Shown here piece after piece: positions 14,826 through 22,109 of a stretch of 24,165 bases of DNA. A model generated the notes under the pieces. That model searched no databases. It saw only the letters and a list, made by a program, of their open reading frames with translations, and was not told the origin of the DNA. Source of the stretch: a virus; the IMG/VR virus record IMGVR_UViG_3300045768_000052, positions 1 through 24,165 of that record, one strand, 5' to 3'. Each line of letters begins with the position of its first letter. Position 1 is the first letter of the stretch. The translations under genes and the position numbers were made by a program.

Positions 14826-15161
14826 ATGACCATGAAGGAGTTGCTCGAGCTGCCCGTGGTCGTCGATCTGAGGACTGCGGCGCGGGCGTTCGGCATCGGT
14901 AAGAACAAGGCCTACGAGCTGGCTGCAGCCGGGAACTTTCCCTGTCCGGTCCTGCGGTTCGGCCAGAAGTACCGGGTGACCAGGCCCCACCTGTTCCGTG
15001 CTCTCGGCCTCGATCCGGCCATGGACCTCGAGGTCTGCGGCGGACGGGGTGATGACAATTCACCAGATGATGAATACGACGGCAGCTCACTTGACGATCT
15101 GGGTCACGGAAGAACCTCCCCGGTGACGACACGGGCGATGTCTTGGCCGTCTGCGACGTGA
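14826..15161 (+). CDS. Excisionase-like helix-turn-helix protein, 111 aa
   Basis: The core LRTAARAFGIGKNKAYELAAAG followed by FPCPVLRFGQKYRVTRPHLFRALG is the typical MerR/excisionase-type winged helix of actinomycete integrative elements, where it directs excision or acts as a regulator. The C-terminal 40 residues are acidic and disordered (DDNSPDDEYDGSSLDDLG) and overlap the end of the convergent gene at 15104 by 58 bp. Starts at 14826 (ATG), 14832 (ATG) or 14814 (GTG) are all possible; no clear ribosome binding site decides. In an AICE an integrase normally follows Xis on the same strand, but here none does. Confidence 0.72.
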   Translation: MTMKELLELPVVVDLRTAARAFGIGKNKAYELAAAGNFPCPVLRFGQKYRVTRPHLFRALGLDPAMDLEVCGGRGDDNSPDDEYDGSSLDDLGHGRTSPVTTRAMSWPSAT

Positions 15162-15472
15162 TAGTGGTAGTGGACGTGCTGCTCGATCGCGGGCGGTGTC
15201 GCCTGGCTGACCTGGGGTGCGCCAGGGGCGGCCGGCACCTCGCGGGCGTAATGAAACTGCCACGTGACTGCCCGGCGCGCGTCTCTGCGGTCGGCCCACC
15301 GCGTCAGCGCGATGACGACGGCGACAGCCAGGGCCCCGCTGACGGCGCACGCGATCGCTACCTCGATAATGTGCTCGGCGAGCCACACGACCCCGTACAA
15401 CTCGAGCAGCGGCACGACGGGCACGGCCACGCCTCCGGCGCACCCTGCGCAGTGAAGACCTGAGCAGCTCAC
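15104..15472 (-). CDS. Single-pass membrane protein with His-rich tail, 122 aa
   Basis: The N terminus carries CSGLHCAGC (three Cys). Residues about 22-56 are hydrophobic (LLELYGVVWLAEH, then EVAIACAVSGALAVAVVIAL), giving one long or two short membrane segments, followed by basic WADRRDARR, which predicts a cytoplasmic C terminus. Near residue 99 is a HVHYHYH motif. I chose the GTG at 15472, which overlaps the previous stop by 4 bp (GTGA) and has GGGGG 8 bp upstream, instead of the GTG at 15481. It is the last gene of the long minus-strand run. Unknown function, likely a transfer-associated membrane protein. Confidence 0.7.
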   Translation of the reverse strand: MSCSGLHCAGCAGGVAVPVVPLLELYGVVWLAEHIIEVAIACAVSGALAVAVVIALTRWADRRDARRAVTWQFHYAREVPAAPGAPQVSQATPPAIEQHVHYHYHVADGQDIARVVTGEVLP

Positions 15473-15714
15473 GGCTGGCACCCCCTCGATACCAGGACCC
15501 GCAGGTAGCAGCGATGCGGAGCACCCTTGGCGTCGAGGCAGTCACCGCACAGCATGGCGCCTTCCCTTACCTCGCCGGCGTGCCTGGGGCACAGGTCGCG
15601 CTCGCCGATGTACTCATGGACGCAGCCTGCGACGATTACCTCGGTGGCCACGTCCGGACAGGGCCGGTTCCACCGGTCGGAGCCACTGAACGCGATGTAT
15701 CCGTTGCATGTCAT
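15469..15714 (-). CDS. Cys-rich zinc-binding-like protein, 81 aa
   Basis: Eight cysteines in 81 residues, at positions 3, 19, 31, 42, 56, 59, 69 and 79. The recognisable pairs are LCPRH (C42, H45) and CGDC (C56, C59), a spacing that would suit one zinc ribbon. The start and stop both overlap neighbours by 4 bp, which supports the frame strongly. Such small Cys proteins recur in Streptomyces AICEs beside TraB, and no function is known to me. Confidence 0.72.
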   Translation of the reverse strand: MTCNGYIAFSGSDRWNRPCPDVATEVIVAGCVHEYIGERDLCPRHAGEVREGAMLCGDCLDAKGAPHRCYLRVLVSRGCQP

Positions 15715-16022
15715 GGCCGCACCTGCTCTCGTTCCTGGGCGCTGCGGTCCGGTGCTGCGTCAGCGGCCCGCCTGGCGGCACGGAGGGTGAGTTCGTCGTG
15801 GCGCCTTAGCGCGCCGATGATCCGGTAGACCAGCCGGGCAGGCACGCGGAACCGTTTCCCGGTGCCGTCACAGCGGCGGCACCGGCGGCGCGGCGCCCGG
15901 CGGCGGCGAGCGGCCTTGCTGCCCCACCCGCCGCAGCGGCGGCAGTTCTTCGACGGCCTGATCAGGCAGAACGCCACGTACAGCGGTAGCCCGATCAGCG
16001 CCGCCAGAAGCAGGTGGGTCAT
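15711..16022 (-). CDS. Membrane-anchored DnaJ-type zinc-finger protein, 103 aa
   Basis: Residues 4-21 form one N-terminal membrane segment (LLLAALIGLPLYVAFCLI). Two CxxCxGxG repeats follow: CRRCGGWG at 27-34 and CRRCDGTG at 48-55, the signature of DnaJ-like zinc-binding modules, separated by a strongly basic linker (KAARRRRAPRRRCRR). The remaining helices are basic too. The DnaJ module normally contributes to protein or nucleic acid binding. Start and stop overlap or nearly abut the neighbours. Probably a small membrane factor of the transfer module; function inferred only from context. Confidence 0.72.
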   Translation of the reverse strand: MTHLLLAALIGLPLYVAFCLIRPSKNCRRCGGWGSKAARRRRAPRRRCRRCDGTGKRFRVPARLVYRIIGALRRHDELTLRAARRAADAAPDRSAQEREQVRP

Positions 16023-16035
16023 CGCGTGTTCCTCC

Positions 16036-16674
16036 TCACAGATGGGTGCGCGGGCAGGCCATGATGCCGTCCGGGTATCCCTTGGCGTAGCCCTGCTCGA
16101 ATCCCTGCTCTAGTCCCCGCTCGAAGCCGGACCGGTCGCCCTCCCGGTAGCCCTCTTTGAATGCGATGCAGACTGGCCGCTGGCAGTCCTTGTCGATGCA
16201 GGACTGGTACTCGTGCGGCGGTCGCCGCGGCCGGGCCGGTTTGGACGCTGACGGGCGCTTGACCGGCGTTTTCGCCTTGGCGCGGGCAGCGGCCAGGCGT
16301 GCCTCGTATGACGCCTTGAGCCTGGCGACCTGAACCCTGGACCGCTGGCGTTCGCGTTCCCGCGCCGCGGTGATCCTGGCACGCTGCTTGTCCCGCTCGG
16401 CCGTGCGGGCCGCGGCCCTGGCTGAGGCTCGGGCCTTGCTGGCCTCGGCGTTCTTCCGGCGACGGAAGTCGCCTTCCCGTGGCCGGCAGACATGAGTCAG
16501 CGGGTTCCCGTTCTTCCCGCCGTACTGCTTGCCGCACCGGGCACAGCCGCCGAGCACGGGCTGCAGCCTGATCGTGGCCCGGCGCGCGGAGTTGGACCGG
16601 CACACGTGCCGCAGGCCCTCGCGGCGCTTGCCGCACCGGCCGCAGATGACGTTGAGTCGCGGCTTGATGGTCAC
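16036..16674 (-). CDS. Double zinc-ribbon, coiled-coil AICE protein (often labelled mucin-2-like), 212 aa
   Basis: Conserved next to traB in Streptomyces elements, often under a misleading mucin-2 label. It has two N-terminal ribbons: C11-x2-C14 with H23-x-C25, and C44-x2-C47 with H61-x-C63. A long basic Ala/Arg/Lys helix spans about residues 70-145. The C-terminal domain has CIDKDCQRPVCIAFKEGYREG and then the repeats FERGLEQGFEQGYAKGYPDG. GTG start with AGGAGG 8 bp upstream. The basic helix and zinc ribbons suggest nucleic acid binding during transfer, but that is inference; the biochemical role is unknown. Confidence 0.8.
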   Translation of the reverse strand: MTIKPRLNVICGRCGKRREGLRHVCRSNSARRATIRLQPVLGGCARCGKQYGGKNGNPLTHVCRPREGDFRRRKNAEASKARASARAAARTAERDKQRARITAARERERQRSRVQVARLKASYEARLAAARAKAKTPVKRPSASKPARPRRPPHEYQSCIDKDCQRPVCIAFKEGYREGDRSGFERGLEQGFEQGYAKGYPDGIMACPRTHL

Positions 16675-16686
16675 TGCCGCTGCCTC

Positions 16687-16845
16687 CTATGGGGTCGATC
16701 GGGGGCGCTGCCGGGTTTTGTGCCCGCACAGCGGATCGCGGCAGGTCACGGCCGGTGCGCGGTGTGCGTGGCCGGTCCGCTCGCGAGCGGGGACGCAGGT
16801 CAGCGCGTGTTCCGCTAGCGGAACGCCCTTCGGGGCTGCCGTCAC
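16687..16845 (-). CDS. Small Cys/His protein between traB and the zinc-ribbon gene, 52 aa
   Basis: Short frame beginning VTAAPKGVPLAEHALTCVPA and ending with TAG at 16687. Its GTG overlaps the traB stop by 4 bp (GTGA), as in neighbouring genes. The residues C17, C35, C40 and H42 (TCRDPLCGH) could make a small zinc site. It fills the otherwise non-coding gap before the AGGAGG of the next gene. Support comes from the overlap, codon use and Cys pattern; too short for family assignment. Confidence 0.55.
   Translation of the reverse strand: MTAAPKGVPLAEHALTCVPARERTGHAHRAPAVTCRDPLCGHKTRQRPRSTP
16777..16824. repeat. Two adjacent perfect palindromes inside the 52-aa gene
   Basis: CCGCTCGCGAGCGG (16777-16790, 14 bp) and GTTCCGCTAGCGGAAC (16809-16824, 16 bp) are both perfect and lie 18 bp apart, just after the traB stop. 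They may be protein-binding sites or hairpins that reduce read-through between traB and the next genes. GC-rich DNA yields chance palindromes, so the functional reading is uncertain. Confidence 0.5.
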
Positions 16846-18923
16846 GCATCGGGACTCCCGGCCGCGGCTGCGACGGCCGCCCGCTCGCACCCGGAGCGCG
16901 GCTCCTTGCCCGTCTCCCGGACGCGCTTGACGGTCACCTTGAGGTTGCGGAGTTGGCTCGCGACGGCCTCCTGCGTGATGTCGGCGTAGGCCTCGGGGAA
17001 GGATCCGGCGAGCCGTTCGGCGATCGTGGAGCACCACAGCGCCTTGGCGTCGCCGAACACGGTCAGCACGTCGTCGAGCACGCGCCGGGCCGGAGCGCCG
17101 TCGTGGTCCTGGCCGAGGGCGTAGCCGGTGATCCGCCCGGCGTGCTCGCGCATCACCCGGGCCCGGGCGGCGATCGCCTTGGACTCGGGCAGGTCGAAGC
17201 CGTAGCCGTACAGGATCTGCGGGGCCTTGCCCTCGCCGGAGAAGTAGAAGACGCCCTTGTCGTCGAAGCTGAACATGGTGGCGCGGGTACCGTTCTTGTA
17301 GGCCGAGGTGCCCAGGACCATGTCGTTCTCGGTCTGGCCCATCACCTTCAGGCACATCCGCAGCACCGCGTTGGCGCTGATGCCGGTCGGGATCGACTTG
17401 GCGTCGGGTCGCTGCGTGGCCAGGATCAGCAAGATGGCAAGAGCCGGGCCGCGCTTGGTCAGGTCGGTGCAGATGGCCTCGGCCTCGCCGCCGTAGACCG
17501 GGTGCTCGAACAGGACCTGGCACTCGTCGATGCCGATCGCGATGGGGTGCAGGCCGAGGCGCTTGTCGTCGGCCAGCTCGGGGGTGACCTTGTTCTCCGG
17601 GCACCTGTCCGTGGTCTCACCGAGCTCGCGGATCACCTTGGTCCGGCGCCGCATCTCGGTCCGCAGCTCGCGCAGGTCGGCCATCAGGTAATCGATGTCC
17701 TCGGGCTCGTCCCCGGCCCGGTAGCGGTGCGCCACAACGCGCAGCGGGGCCAGGTCCCCGGTGCCCTTCAAGTCGTAGACGTGCTCTTCTGCCCGGACGT
17801 CGAGCGCGCAGATCAGCAGGAGCAGGCGCAGCAGGAACGTCTTGCCCATCCGCGGGACGCTCCCGATGATGATCGAGACGAACATCAGCGTGACCGTGAC
17901 CACCCGGCCGCGCGGGTCGGTCGCGAACACGGTGGGCTTGAACATGTCGGCGGCACCGCGCTTGGCCAGCGGCCACGCGACCCGGTCGGCCTCGGTCATG
18001 TCCTCGTCGGCCACATAAAGGTTCAGCGCGCCCGGGTGCCGCTTGTGCATCGTCTCGGGCCACACGCAGCCCAGAGGGCGCCGCAGCCCGGACGCCAGCC
18101 GCTCGCGGCGCTCGGAGACCTCACCGGCGGTGACACCGTGCGGCAGTTCGTACAGCGCGAGCCAGCCGTTGCCGTCCCTGGTGATCGGCGCGATAGGCAT
18201 GACCGCGTGCTCGGGGTCCTCCCGCAGGCCCCGGTTCAGCTCGCCGATGCCCAGGCCGCCGAGCGCGCGGATCAGGGCCAGCTCGGTCAGCGGCTCGAAG
18301 GCGGTCGGGATGACCGCCGAGTCGACGATCGGCCGGTCATCCGGACGGCCCGCCATGGCCAGGAACGGCACCGCGACCAGCGCCACGGGCAGCCATACGA
18401 GCGGAATCTTGACTGTGATGGCCACCGCCGCGGCGAACACCGCCAGGTGCACGATGATCAGGACCGGCACTCGCAACAACCGGGTTTCCTTGCCCTCCTT
18501 GTGTACCTGCAGGTAGCTGCGGATATCGCCTGCCTCGATCGTCTGACCGCGCAGGTACGCCTGCTCGGTGACGAACGCCCACGCAGTGAACGCGACATCC
18601 ACGCGCAGCACGCCCACCGCGGCCCACCACAGCGCCAGCGGTACCCGCTTGGGCACCCTGACCAGGTGATACAGGCTGATATGGCGGGCGCGGCGCCACC
18701 GCCACCGGAGCGCCTTACGGATCCCGGCCGCGGTCGACAGGTGCTCGGGGATGATCCGGCGCAGCTCACCGCGCTGGCCGGGCGCGGCCTTACGCGGCGC
18801 GGGCGCAGACTGCCCGGCAGGGCGCGGGAACGGGACGACCGTCCCCTCGACAGCGTCGTCTTCGGTCGCGTCGGGCTCCGGCCAGTCGTCCTCGGCTTGG
18901 CCTTCAAACGGCCACTCGGCCAT
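16842..18923 (-). CDS. traB: TraB-like FtsK/SpoIIIE DNA translocase, 693 aa
   Basis: Main transfer protein of actinomycete conjugative elements: a hexameric ring ATPase that pumps double-stranded DNA between hyphae. Counting from the ATG at 18923, residues about 150-192 contain two hydrophobic segments (VPVLIIVHLAVFAAAVAI and PLVWLPVALVAVPFLAM). Walker A is GSVPRMGKT (about 354-362) and Walker B is IAIGIDECQ (about 461-469), followed by LILATQRPD (about 499-507), a classic FtsK/TraB motif. The C terminus (FPEAYADITQEAVASQLRNLKV) looks like the winged-helix DNA-recognition domain. The GAGG site 8 bp before the ATG favours it over the GTG at 18932. Full length, all motifs intact. Confidence 0.9.
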   Translation of the reverse strand: MAEWPFEGQAEDDWPEPDATEDDAVEGTVVPFPRPAGQSAPAPRKAAPGQRGELRRIIPEHLSTAAGIRKALRWRWRRARHISLYHLVRVPKRVPLALWWAAVGVLRVDVAFTAWAFVTEQAYLRGQTIEAGDIRSYLQVHKEGKETRLLRVPVLIIVHLAVFAAAVAITVKIPLVWLPVALVAVPFLAMAGRPDDRPIVDSAVIPTAFEPLTELALIRALGGLGIGELNRGLREDPEHAVMPIAPITRDGNGWLALYELPHGVTAGEVSERRERLASGLRRPLGCVWPETMHKRHPGALNLYVADEDMTEADRVAWPLAKRGAADMFKPTVFATDPRGRVVTVTLMFVSIIIGSVPRMGKTFLLRLLLLICALDVRAEEHVYDLKGTGDLAPLRVVAHRYRAGDEPEDIDYLMADLRELRTEMRRRTKVIRELGETTDRCPENKVTPELADDKRLGLHPIAIGIDECQVLFEHPVYGGEAEAICTDLTKRGPALAILLILATQRPDAKSIPTGISANAVLRMCLKVMGQTENDMVLGTSAYKNGTRATMFSFDDKGVFYFSGEGKAPQILYGYGFDLPESKAIAARARVMREHAGRITGYALGQDHDGAPARRVLDDVLTVFGDAKALWCSTIAERLAGSFPEAYADITQEAVASQLRNLKVTVKRVRETGKEPRSGCERAAVAAAAGSPDA

Positions 18924-18952
18924 GATGGTCACCTCACTTCGGTGGGAACCCG

Positions 18953-18988
18953 GTGCCGGGCTGGCTTCCTAGGGCATGGGCCCGGCAC
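18953..18988. other. Hairpin between spdB and traB
   Basis: GTGCCGGGC (18953-18961) pairs with GCCCGGCAC (18980-18988) across an 18-base loop. It lies in the 78-bp gap between the spdB-like stop and the traB start, one of the few non-overlapping junctions in this operon. It could tune traB expression by attenuation or mRNA processing; no T-tract. Confidence 0.45.
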
Positions 18989-19001
18989 TGGGGGCTGGTG
19001 T

Positions 19002-19790
19002 TCAGTTGTCCGGGGGCGGTTCCCCGGTGTCTTCCGGGTGCTGTCCGTTGACCTCGGCGCCCTGGCGTATCCCGTCACGGATACGGCGGATACTGCGCCC
19101 GGCCGGGGTGAGCGTCTCGAGGTGCGCCTGTACCTCGCGGGCGCGCGGCTGGCCGACATGGAGTTCAGCGCGGATACGCCGGATGCTCGGGATTTCGCCC
19201 GCCTCGATCTCGGCGGCGAATAGGCGCTCGGCTTCGGGGCCATGACCGTTCAGCCCGTATCTGGCAGCAGGTACAGGCTCCGGATCGGATACACCAGCGG
19301 GTGCACCCTCGGATACGCCCTCAGGACCAGCTGATACGGCGTCCTTTGATTCAGCCTCGGCCGGGATGCGCAGCAGGTGGGTCAGGGCGGCGCCGAACCC
19401 GAGGGTGATCACCGGGACGCAGGACACCAACATGGTCACCGGCCACGGCGCCCGGACCGCGTGAACGGCGGCGAGCAGGTGGTAGATCACCTGCCCGCAC
19501 ATGCCCAGGGCCAGCGCGCCGAGCGCTGAGGCCTTCGCGAACCGCTGCGCCCGCTCCGGTACGCCCGGAGTCAGCCACGCCCGCAGCGCGTAAGCGCCGT
19601 ACGCCTCAACCCCGATCGGCAGCGTGATCGCGGTGTTGATCACGATGCCGCCGGCGATGCCGGGCAGCGGGTGGATCGGGCCGAACCCGCACAGGCCGCC
19701 GAGCCCGACCCAGCCGGACCAGATCGCGACCGCGGCCGGGGAAGCGATCAGGAACAGCGGCCAGCGGGCTATCCCGCGTTGGCCGCTCAC
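19002..19790 (-). CDS. spdB: SpdB-like membrane spread protein with C-terminal HTH, 262 aa
   Basis: Spread proteins help conjugated DNA move along the recipient mycelium. Four hydrophobic segments are visible, roughly residues 11-35, 44-65, 85-107 and 116-140, as in SpdB/DUF2637-type proteins. An Ala/Pro/Glu-rich linker (145-178) is followed by a helix-turn-helix-like part, residues about 188-228 (AERLFAAEIEAGEIPSIRRI, then VGQPRAREVQAHLETL), also typical of this group. GTG start overlaps the previous gene by 4 bp and has GGAGG 6 bp upstream. It lies next to traB, the usual partner. DUF2637 assignment is from layout, not from a search. Confidence 0.75.
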   Translation of the reverse strand: MSGQRGIARWPLFLIASPAAVAIWSGWVGLGGLCGFGPIHPLPGIAGGIVINTAITLPIGVEAYGAYALRAWLTPGVPERAQRFAKASALGALALGMCGQVIYHLLAAVHAVRAPWPVTMLVSCVPVITLGFGAALTHLLRIPAEAESKDAVSAGPEGVSEGAPAGVSDPEPVPAARYGLNGHGPEAERLFAAEIEAGEIPSIRRIRAELHVGQPRAREVQAHLETLTPAGRSIRRIRDGIRQGAEVNGQHPEDTGEPPPDN

Positions 19791-20062
19791 AGCGCACCTC
19801 CCAGGCTAAACAGCGGCTCATGCATGGCGTCGACGAGCAGCTCGACGTGCGAGACGTCCTGCCCGTTCGCGCGGGCCTGCTCGATCCAGCTCTCAGCCAG
19901 CTCGCGCGTGTTCTCGATCGCCTGCTGCTTCCCGGCGCCGTGGTTACGGCCGCCGCAGATACAGTCGCACTCGTCTTCGCGGGCGTCGTAGCACTTGGCG
20001 TCACAGCGGCCCTGGTCGCCGCCGGAGGACTGGTAGGAGATCAGCGTCGTCATGGCATTCAC
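19787..20062 (-). CDS. Conserved Cys-rich AICE protein, 91 aa
   Basis: The cluster C20-x3-C24, C32-x-C34-x-C36 and H41 (in DECDCICGGRNHGAG) is a pattern I recognise from small proteins of Streptomyces integrative elements; it looks like a metal site. The rest is helical (KQQAIENTRELAESWIEQA). The GTG at 20062 overlaps the previous stop by 4 bp and lies 7 bp after GGAGG. The ATG at 20053 is too far from that site. Function unknown. Confidence 0.76.
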   Translation of the reverse strand: MNAMTTLISYQSSGGDQGRCDAKCYDAREDECDCICGGRNHGAGKQQAIENTRELAESWIEQARANGQDVSHVELLVDAMHEPLFSLGGAL

Positions 20063-20268
20063 CCGCGCTCCTCCGCGATCTGAAGGGTCAGGTACACCCG
20101 GACGCCGGGATCCTGGCGGTTCGGATAGGGCGCGGACCGCTCGATGACGTCGAGGCCGGATCCGGCGTAGTCCGCCAGCAGGGTGGCGAGCATCTCGACG
20201 TCGGCGGACGCTCCGGACAGGCGCACCTTGACGATGCCGGGTGCCTGCCCGGCCTGCTGGCGGGTCAT
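20059..20268 (-). CDS. Conserved hypothetical protein, 69 aa
   Basis: Compact alpha/beta protein: VKVRLSGASADVEMLATLLADYAGSGLDVI, then a strand near the end (GVRVYLTLQI). The order strand-helix-strand-strand suggests a small ferredoxin-like fold. Both ends overlap neighbours by 4 bp. I recall comparable short proteins in AICE gene runs, without known function. Confidence 0.74.
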   Translation of the reverse strand: MTRQQAGQAPGIVKVRLSGASADVEMLATLLADYAGSGLDVIERSAPYPNRQDPGVRVYLTLQIAEERG

Positions 20269-20540
20269 GATGTGCGCTTATCGTCGGACTCGGCTTCAGC
20301 CAGCGCATCCTTCGCGGCCTGGACGTACTCGCACCATCCCGCCCAGTTCCGATCAGGGCTGGGAATCTCCCCGATGAGGATGCCTCCGTGGATGCCTGAC
20401 ATCGCGAAAGCGTCAACGTCGGCGGCCTCGCTGATGAGACGCTCCGACGCGGCTGCGTCGCCGCGGGCATGAGCCTCTACAGACTCGCCGAGCAGTTCGA
20501 GCACGCGGACGGTGCGGCGGCGCTGGTCAAGGTCACTCAT
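20265..20540 (-). CDS. Conserved hypothetical protein, 91 aa
   Basis: Acidic helical protein starting MSDLDQRRRTVRVLELLGES. Contains AAASERLISEAADVDAFA and GIHGGILIGEIPSPDRNWAGW, followed by a final helix. No cysteine cluster or membrane segment. Both ends overlap neighbours by 4 bp. Family and function not recognised. Confidence 0.74.
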   Translation of the reverse strand: MSDLDQRRRTVRVLELLGESVEAHARGDAAASERLISEAADVDAFAMSGIHGGILIGEIPSPDRNWAGWCEYVQAAKDALAEAESDDKRTS

Positions 20541-21025
20541 CGCGGGCCGCCCTCGTCCTTGGCCTCCCGAGCGCAGGCCTGGCAGGTAGCCGGGTCGCCG
20601 GGGATGAATTCCGGGTGACTGTGGCCAGCCTCGGGCACGGGCCCTTCAAGGGCGCAGCCGCAGGCCTTCGCGAACGCCGCGGCCATGTGCCACCGGTGGA
20701 CCACGCCCATGCCGGACAGGCCGAACGCGTTCTCGCCGAGGGCGACCGCGAAGTCCAGCAGTCGCCGCTGTGATGAGGACGCGGGTAGAGGTCGCTGGCC
20801 GCGCTGGGCGTAGCCGCGGTCGATGAACTCGCGGGCCTCGTACCAGTTGATGATCGCGACCAGGCCGGACGCACGCTGGGTGATGCACGCGCCCTTGAAG
20901 TCCGGGCGGCGCAGCCACGTCTCGTGCCAGATCAGCAGGTCGGCCGCTGCCTGCTCATGCGCGGTGCCGCCGCGGGCCCAGCCGCGCAGGCCGACCGCCA
21001 GGTCCTCGAAGCTGATCTCGCTCAC
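20537..21025 (-). CDS. Hypothetical protein, 162 aa
   Basis: Not recognised as a known family. Aromatic-rich helices run from residue 20 onward (AHEQAAADLLIWHETWLRR, then LVAIINWYEAREFIDRGYA), and later HRWHMAAAFAKACGC. The end contains TCQACAREAKDE, a possible half zinc site. GTG start and TGA stop both overlap neighbours by 4 bp, supporting the frame. Likely cytoplasmic. Confidence 0.74.
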   Translation of the reverse strand: MSEISFEDLAVGLRGWARGGTAHEQAAADLLIWHETWLRRPDFKGACITQRASGLVAIINWYEAREFIDRGYAQRGQRPLPASSSQRRLLDFAVALGENAFGLSGMGVVHRWHMAAAFAKACGCALEGPVPEAGHSHPEFIPGDPATCQACAREAKDEGGPR

Positions 21026-21315
21026 GGCTTCCGCCTCCTGTCGCGGTCGGTGCAGACGGTCATCGGGGGCAGGCTGATCAGGGGCCTGAGCCGTCGCCAG
21101 TAAACAGGCTTGACGCCCGGGGTGCTGATCTTCTCCACCTCGCCGCTGGCCGCGAGCCGGGCCAGCACGGTGTAGACCAGCTGGCCGTAGCGCATGCCGT
21201 ACCCGGTGCGGTCCTGCAGGGCCGGGGTCGACAGCGGCATCGGCGCCGCCTCGGCCAGCGCGGCCATCACCTGATCGGCGACGTGGGTCTTGAACGAGTC
21301 TGGACGGACGGTCAT
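21022..21315 (-). CDS. Winged-helix-like small protein, 97 aa
   Basis: Residues 8-62 look like a winged helix: HVADQVMAALAEAAPMPLST, then DRTGYGMRYGQLVYTVLARLAASGEV, then KISTPGVKPVYWRR as the wing. Probably a DNA-binding accessory or regulator within the transfer operon. Start and stop overlap neighbours by 4 bp. Assignment from pattern only. Confidence 0.74.
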   Translation of the reverse strand: MTVRPDSFKTHVADQVMAALAEAAPMPLSTPALQDRTGYGMRYGQLVYTVLARLAASGEVEKISTPGVKPVYWRRLRPLISLPPMTVCTDRDRRRKP

Positions 21316-21752
21316 GACTGGCCTCCGTCCGGTTCAGCGGCGGCCTTGAGCGCCGCGGCGTACTCGGCGTCGTTCATGCCTGCGTACTTGTGCTGGCCTT
21401 CGGCCCATTCGCGGTAAGCGGCCCGGGCCGTCTCAGGAGTGGTGTTCCTGGCCGCCGCGATCTGCTCCCACGTAGCGCCAGCCTTAACGGCATGGTCGAC
21501 GCCTGCCGGGTGCCGGTAGTAGAACGCGATCGCCTCGCCGAGCGCGAGCATCTCCAGGTGCTCGGCCACGGACAGCGGCTGGTATTTGCCGGTCGGCAGG
21601 ATGGCGCCTTTCTCGTCGTCGTACTCGCCGCGGGCCTGCAGGGTCGTGATCGAGCGGGCGGCCAGGTCCCGGTTCGTCAGCTCTTTGTAGCGGTCGATCT
21701 GGTCCGGGAGGGCCAAGTCCATGGCCTCGTGGTAGGTAACCGGGCCGGTCAT
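21312..21752 (-). CDS. Conserved AICE hypothetical with HTH-like segment, 146 aa
   Basis: Starts MTGPVTYHEAMDLALPDQ. The middle contains YQPLSVAEHLEMLALGEAIAFYYRHPAGVDHAVKAG (residues about 58-93). Then come ATWEQIAAARNTTPETARAAYREWAEGQ, a helix-turn-helix-like unit, and an Ala-rich tail. I recall this type from Streptomyces mobile elements. Both ends overlap neighbours by 4 bp. DNA binding is plausible; a partner or target cannot be named. Confidence 0.76.
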   Translation of the reverse strand: MTGPVTYHEAMDLALPDQIDRYKELTNRDLAARSITTLQARGEYDDEKGAILPTGKYQPLSVAEHLEMLALGEAIAFYYRHPAGVDHAVKAGATWEQIAAARNTTPETARAAYREWAEGQHKYAGMNDAEYAAALKAAAEPDGGQS

Positions 21753-22105
21753 GGCTGCGCCGCCGCGGGCGAGTCGTCTCCGGCGGCCTTAGGAACCCAC
21801 CTGCCGGAGTCAAACGCCCTGGTGTCGCGGACCTCGGGCGGCCCACCCGGCTCGTACTTCGCGAACCGGGTCAGCTCGCGCCAGTAGTGATCGCGCCCCT
21901 GGTGGTGCCACAACTCAGGCGGGACGTTCCGCAGCCAGCGGCGGATGATCTCCCGGCCGATGTGTTCCGTGAGTTTCCCGGCCATGTAGTCCCCGTGCCC
22001 GGCGGGGTTTTGCTGGGCGGTATGCCAGCACACCGCGAGGAACTCATCGGTGTAGCTGGCAAGTTTGGCGTCGTCGATCTCGATCGTGATGGCGTGGGTG
22101 GTCAT
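21749..22105 (-). CDS. Conserved AICE/phage hypothetical, 118 aa
   Basis: Starts MTTHAITIEIDDAKLASYTD, a pattern I recognise from small proteins in Streptomyces integrative elements and phages. Then AVCWHTAQQNPAGHGDYMAG, EIIRRWLRNVPPELWHHQG and a flexible C terminus. The ATG at 22105 has GAGG 7 bp upstream. A longer frame to 22315 would overlap the preceding gene entirely and was rejected. Function unknown. Confidence 0.76.
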   Translation of the reverse strand: MTTHAITIEIDDAKLASYTDEFLAVCWHTAQQNPAGHGDYMAGKLTEHIGREIIRRWLRNVPPELWHHQGRDHYWRELTRFAKYEPGGPPEVRDTRAFDSGRWVPKAAGDDSPAAAQP

Positions 22106-22109
22106 CGGG

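Noticed and set aside
14590-15132. N-terminal extension of the winged-helix gene to 15132
   Set aside because: The extension is low-complexity and runs antisense through the excisionase-like gene.
16689-19223. Plus-strand open frame of 844 codons opposite traB
   Set aside because: Antisense shadow of the traB-like gene, which has intact Walker motifs; the translation is a low-complexity Gly/Asp/His/Arg-rich product typical of GC-rich antisense frames.
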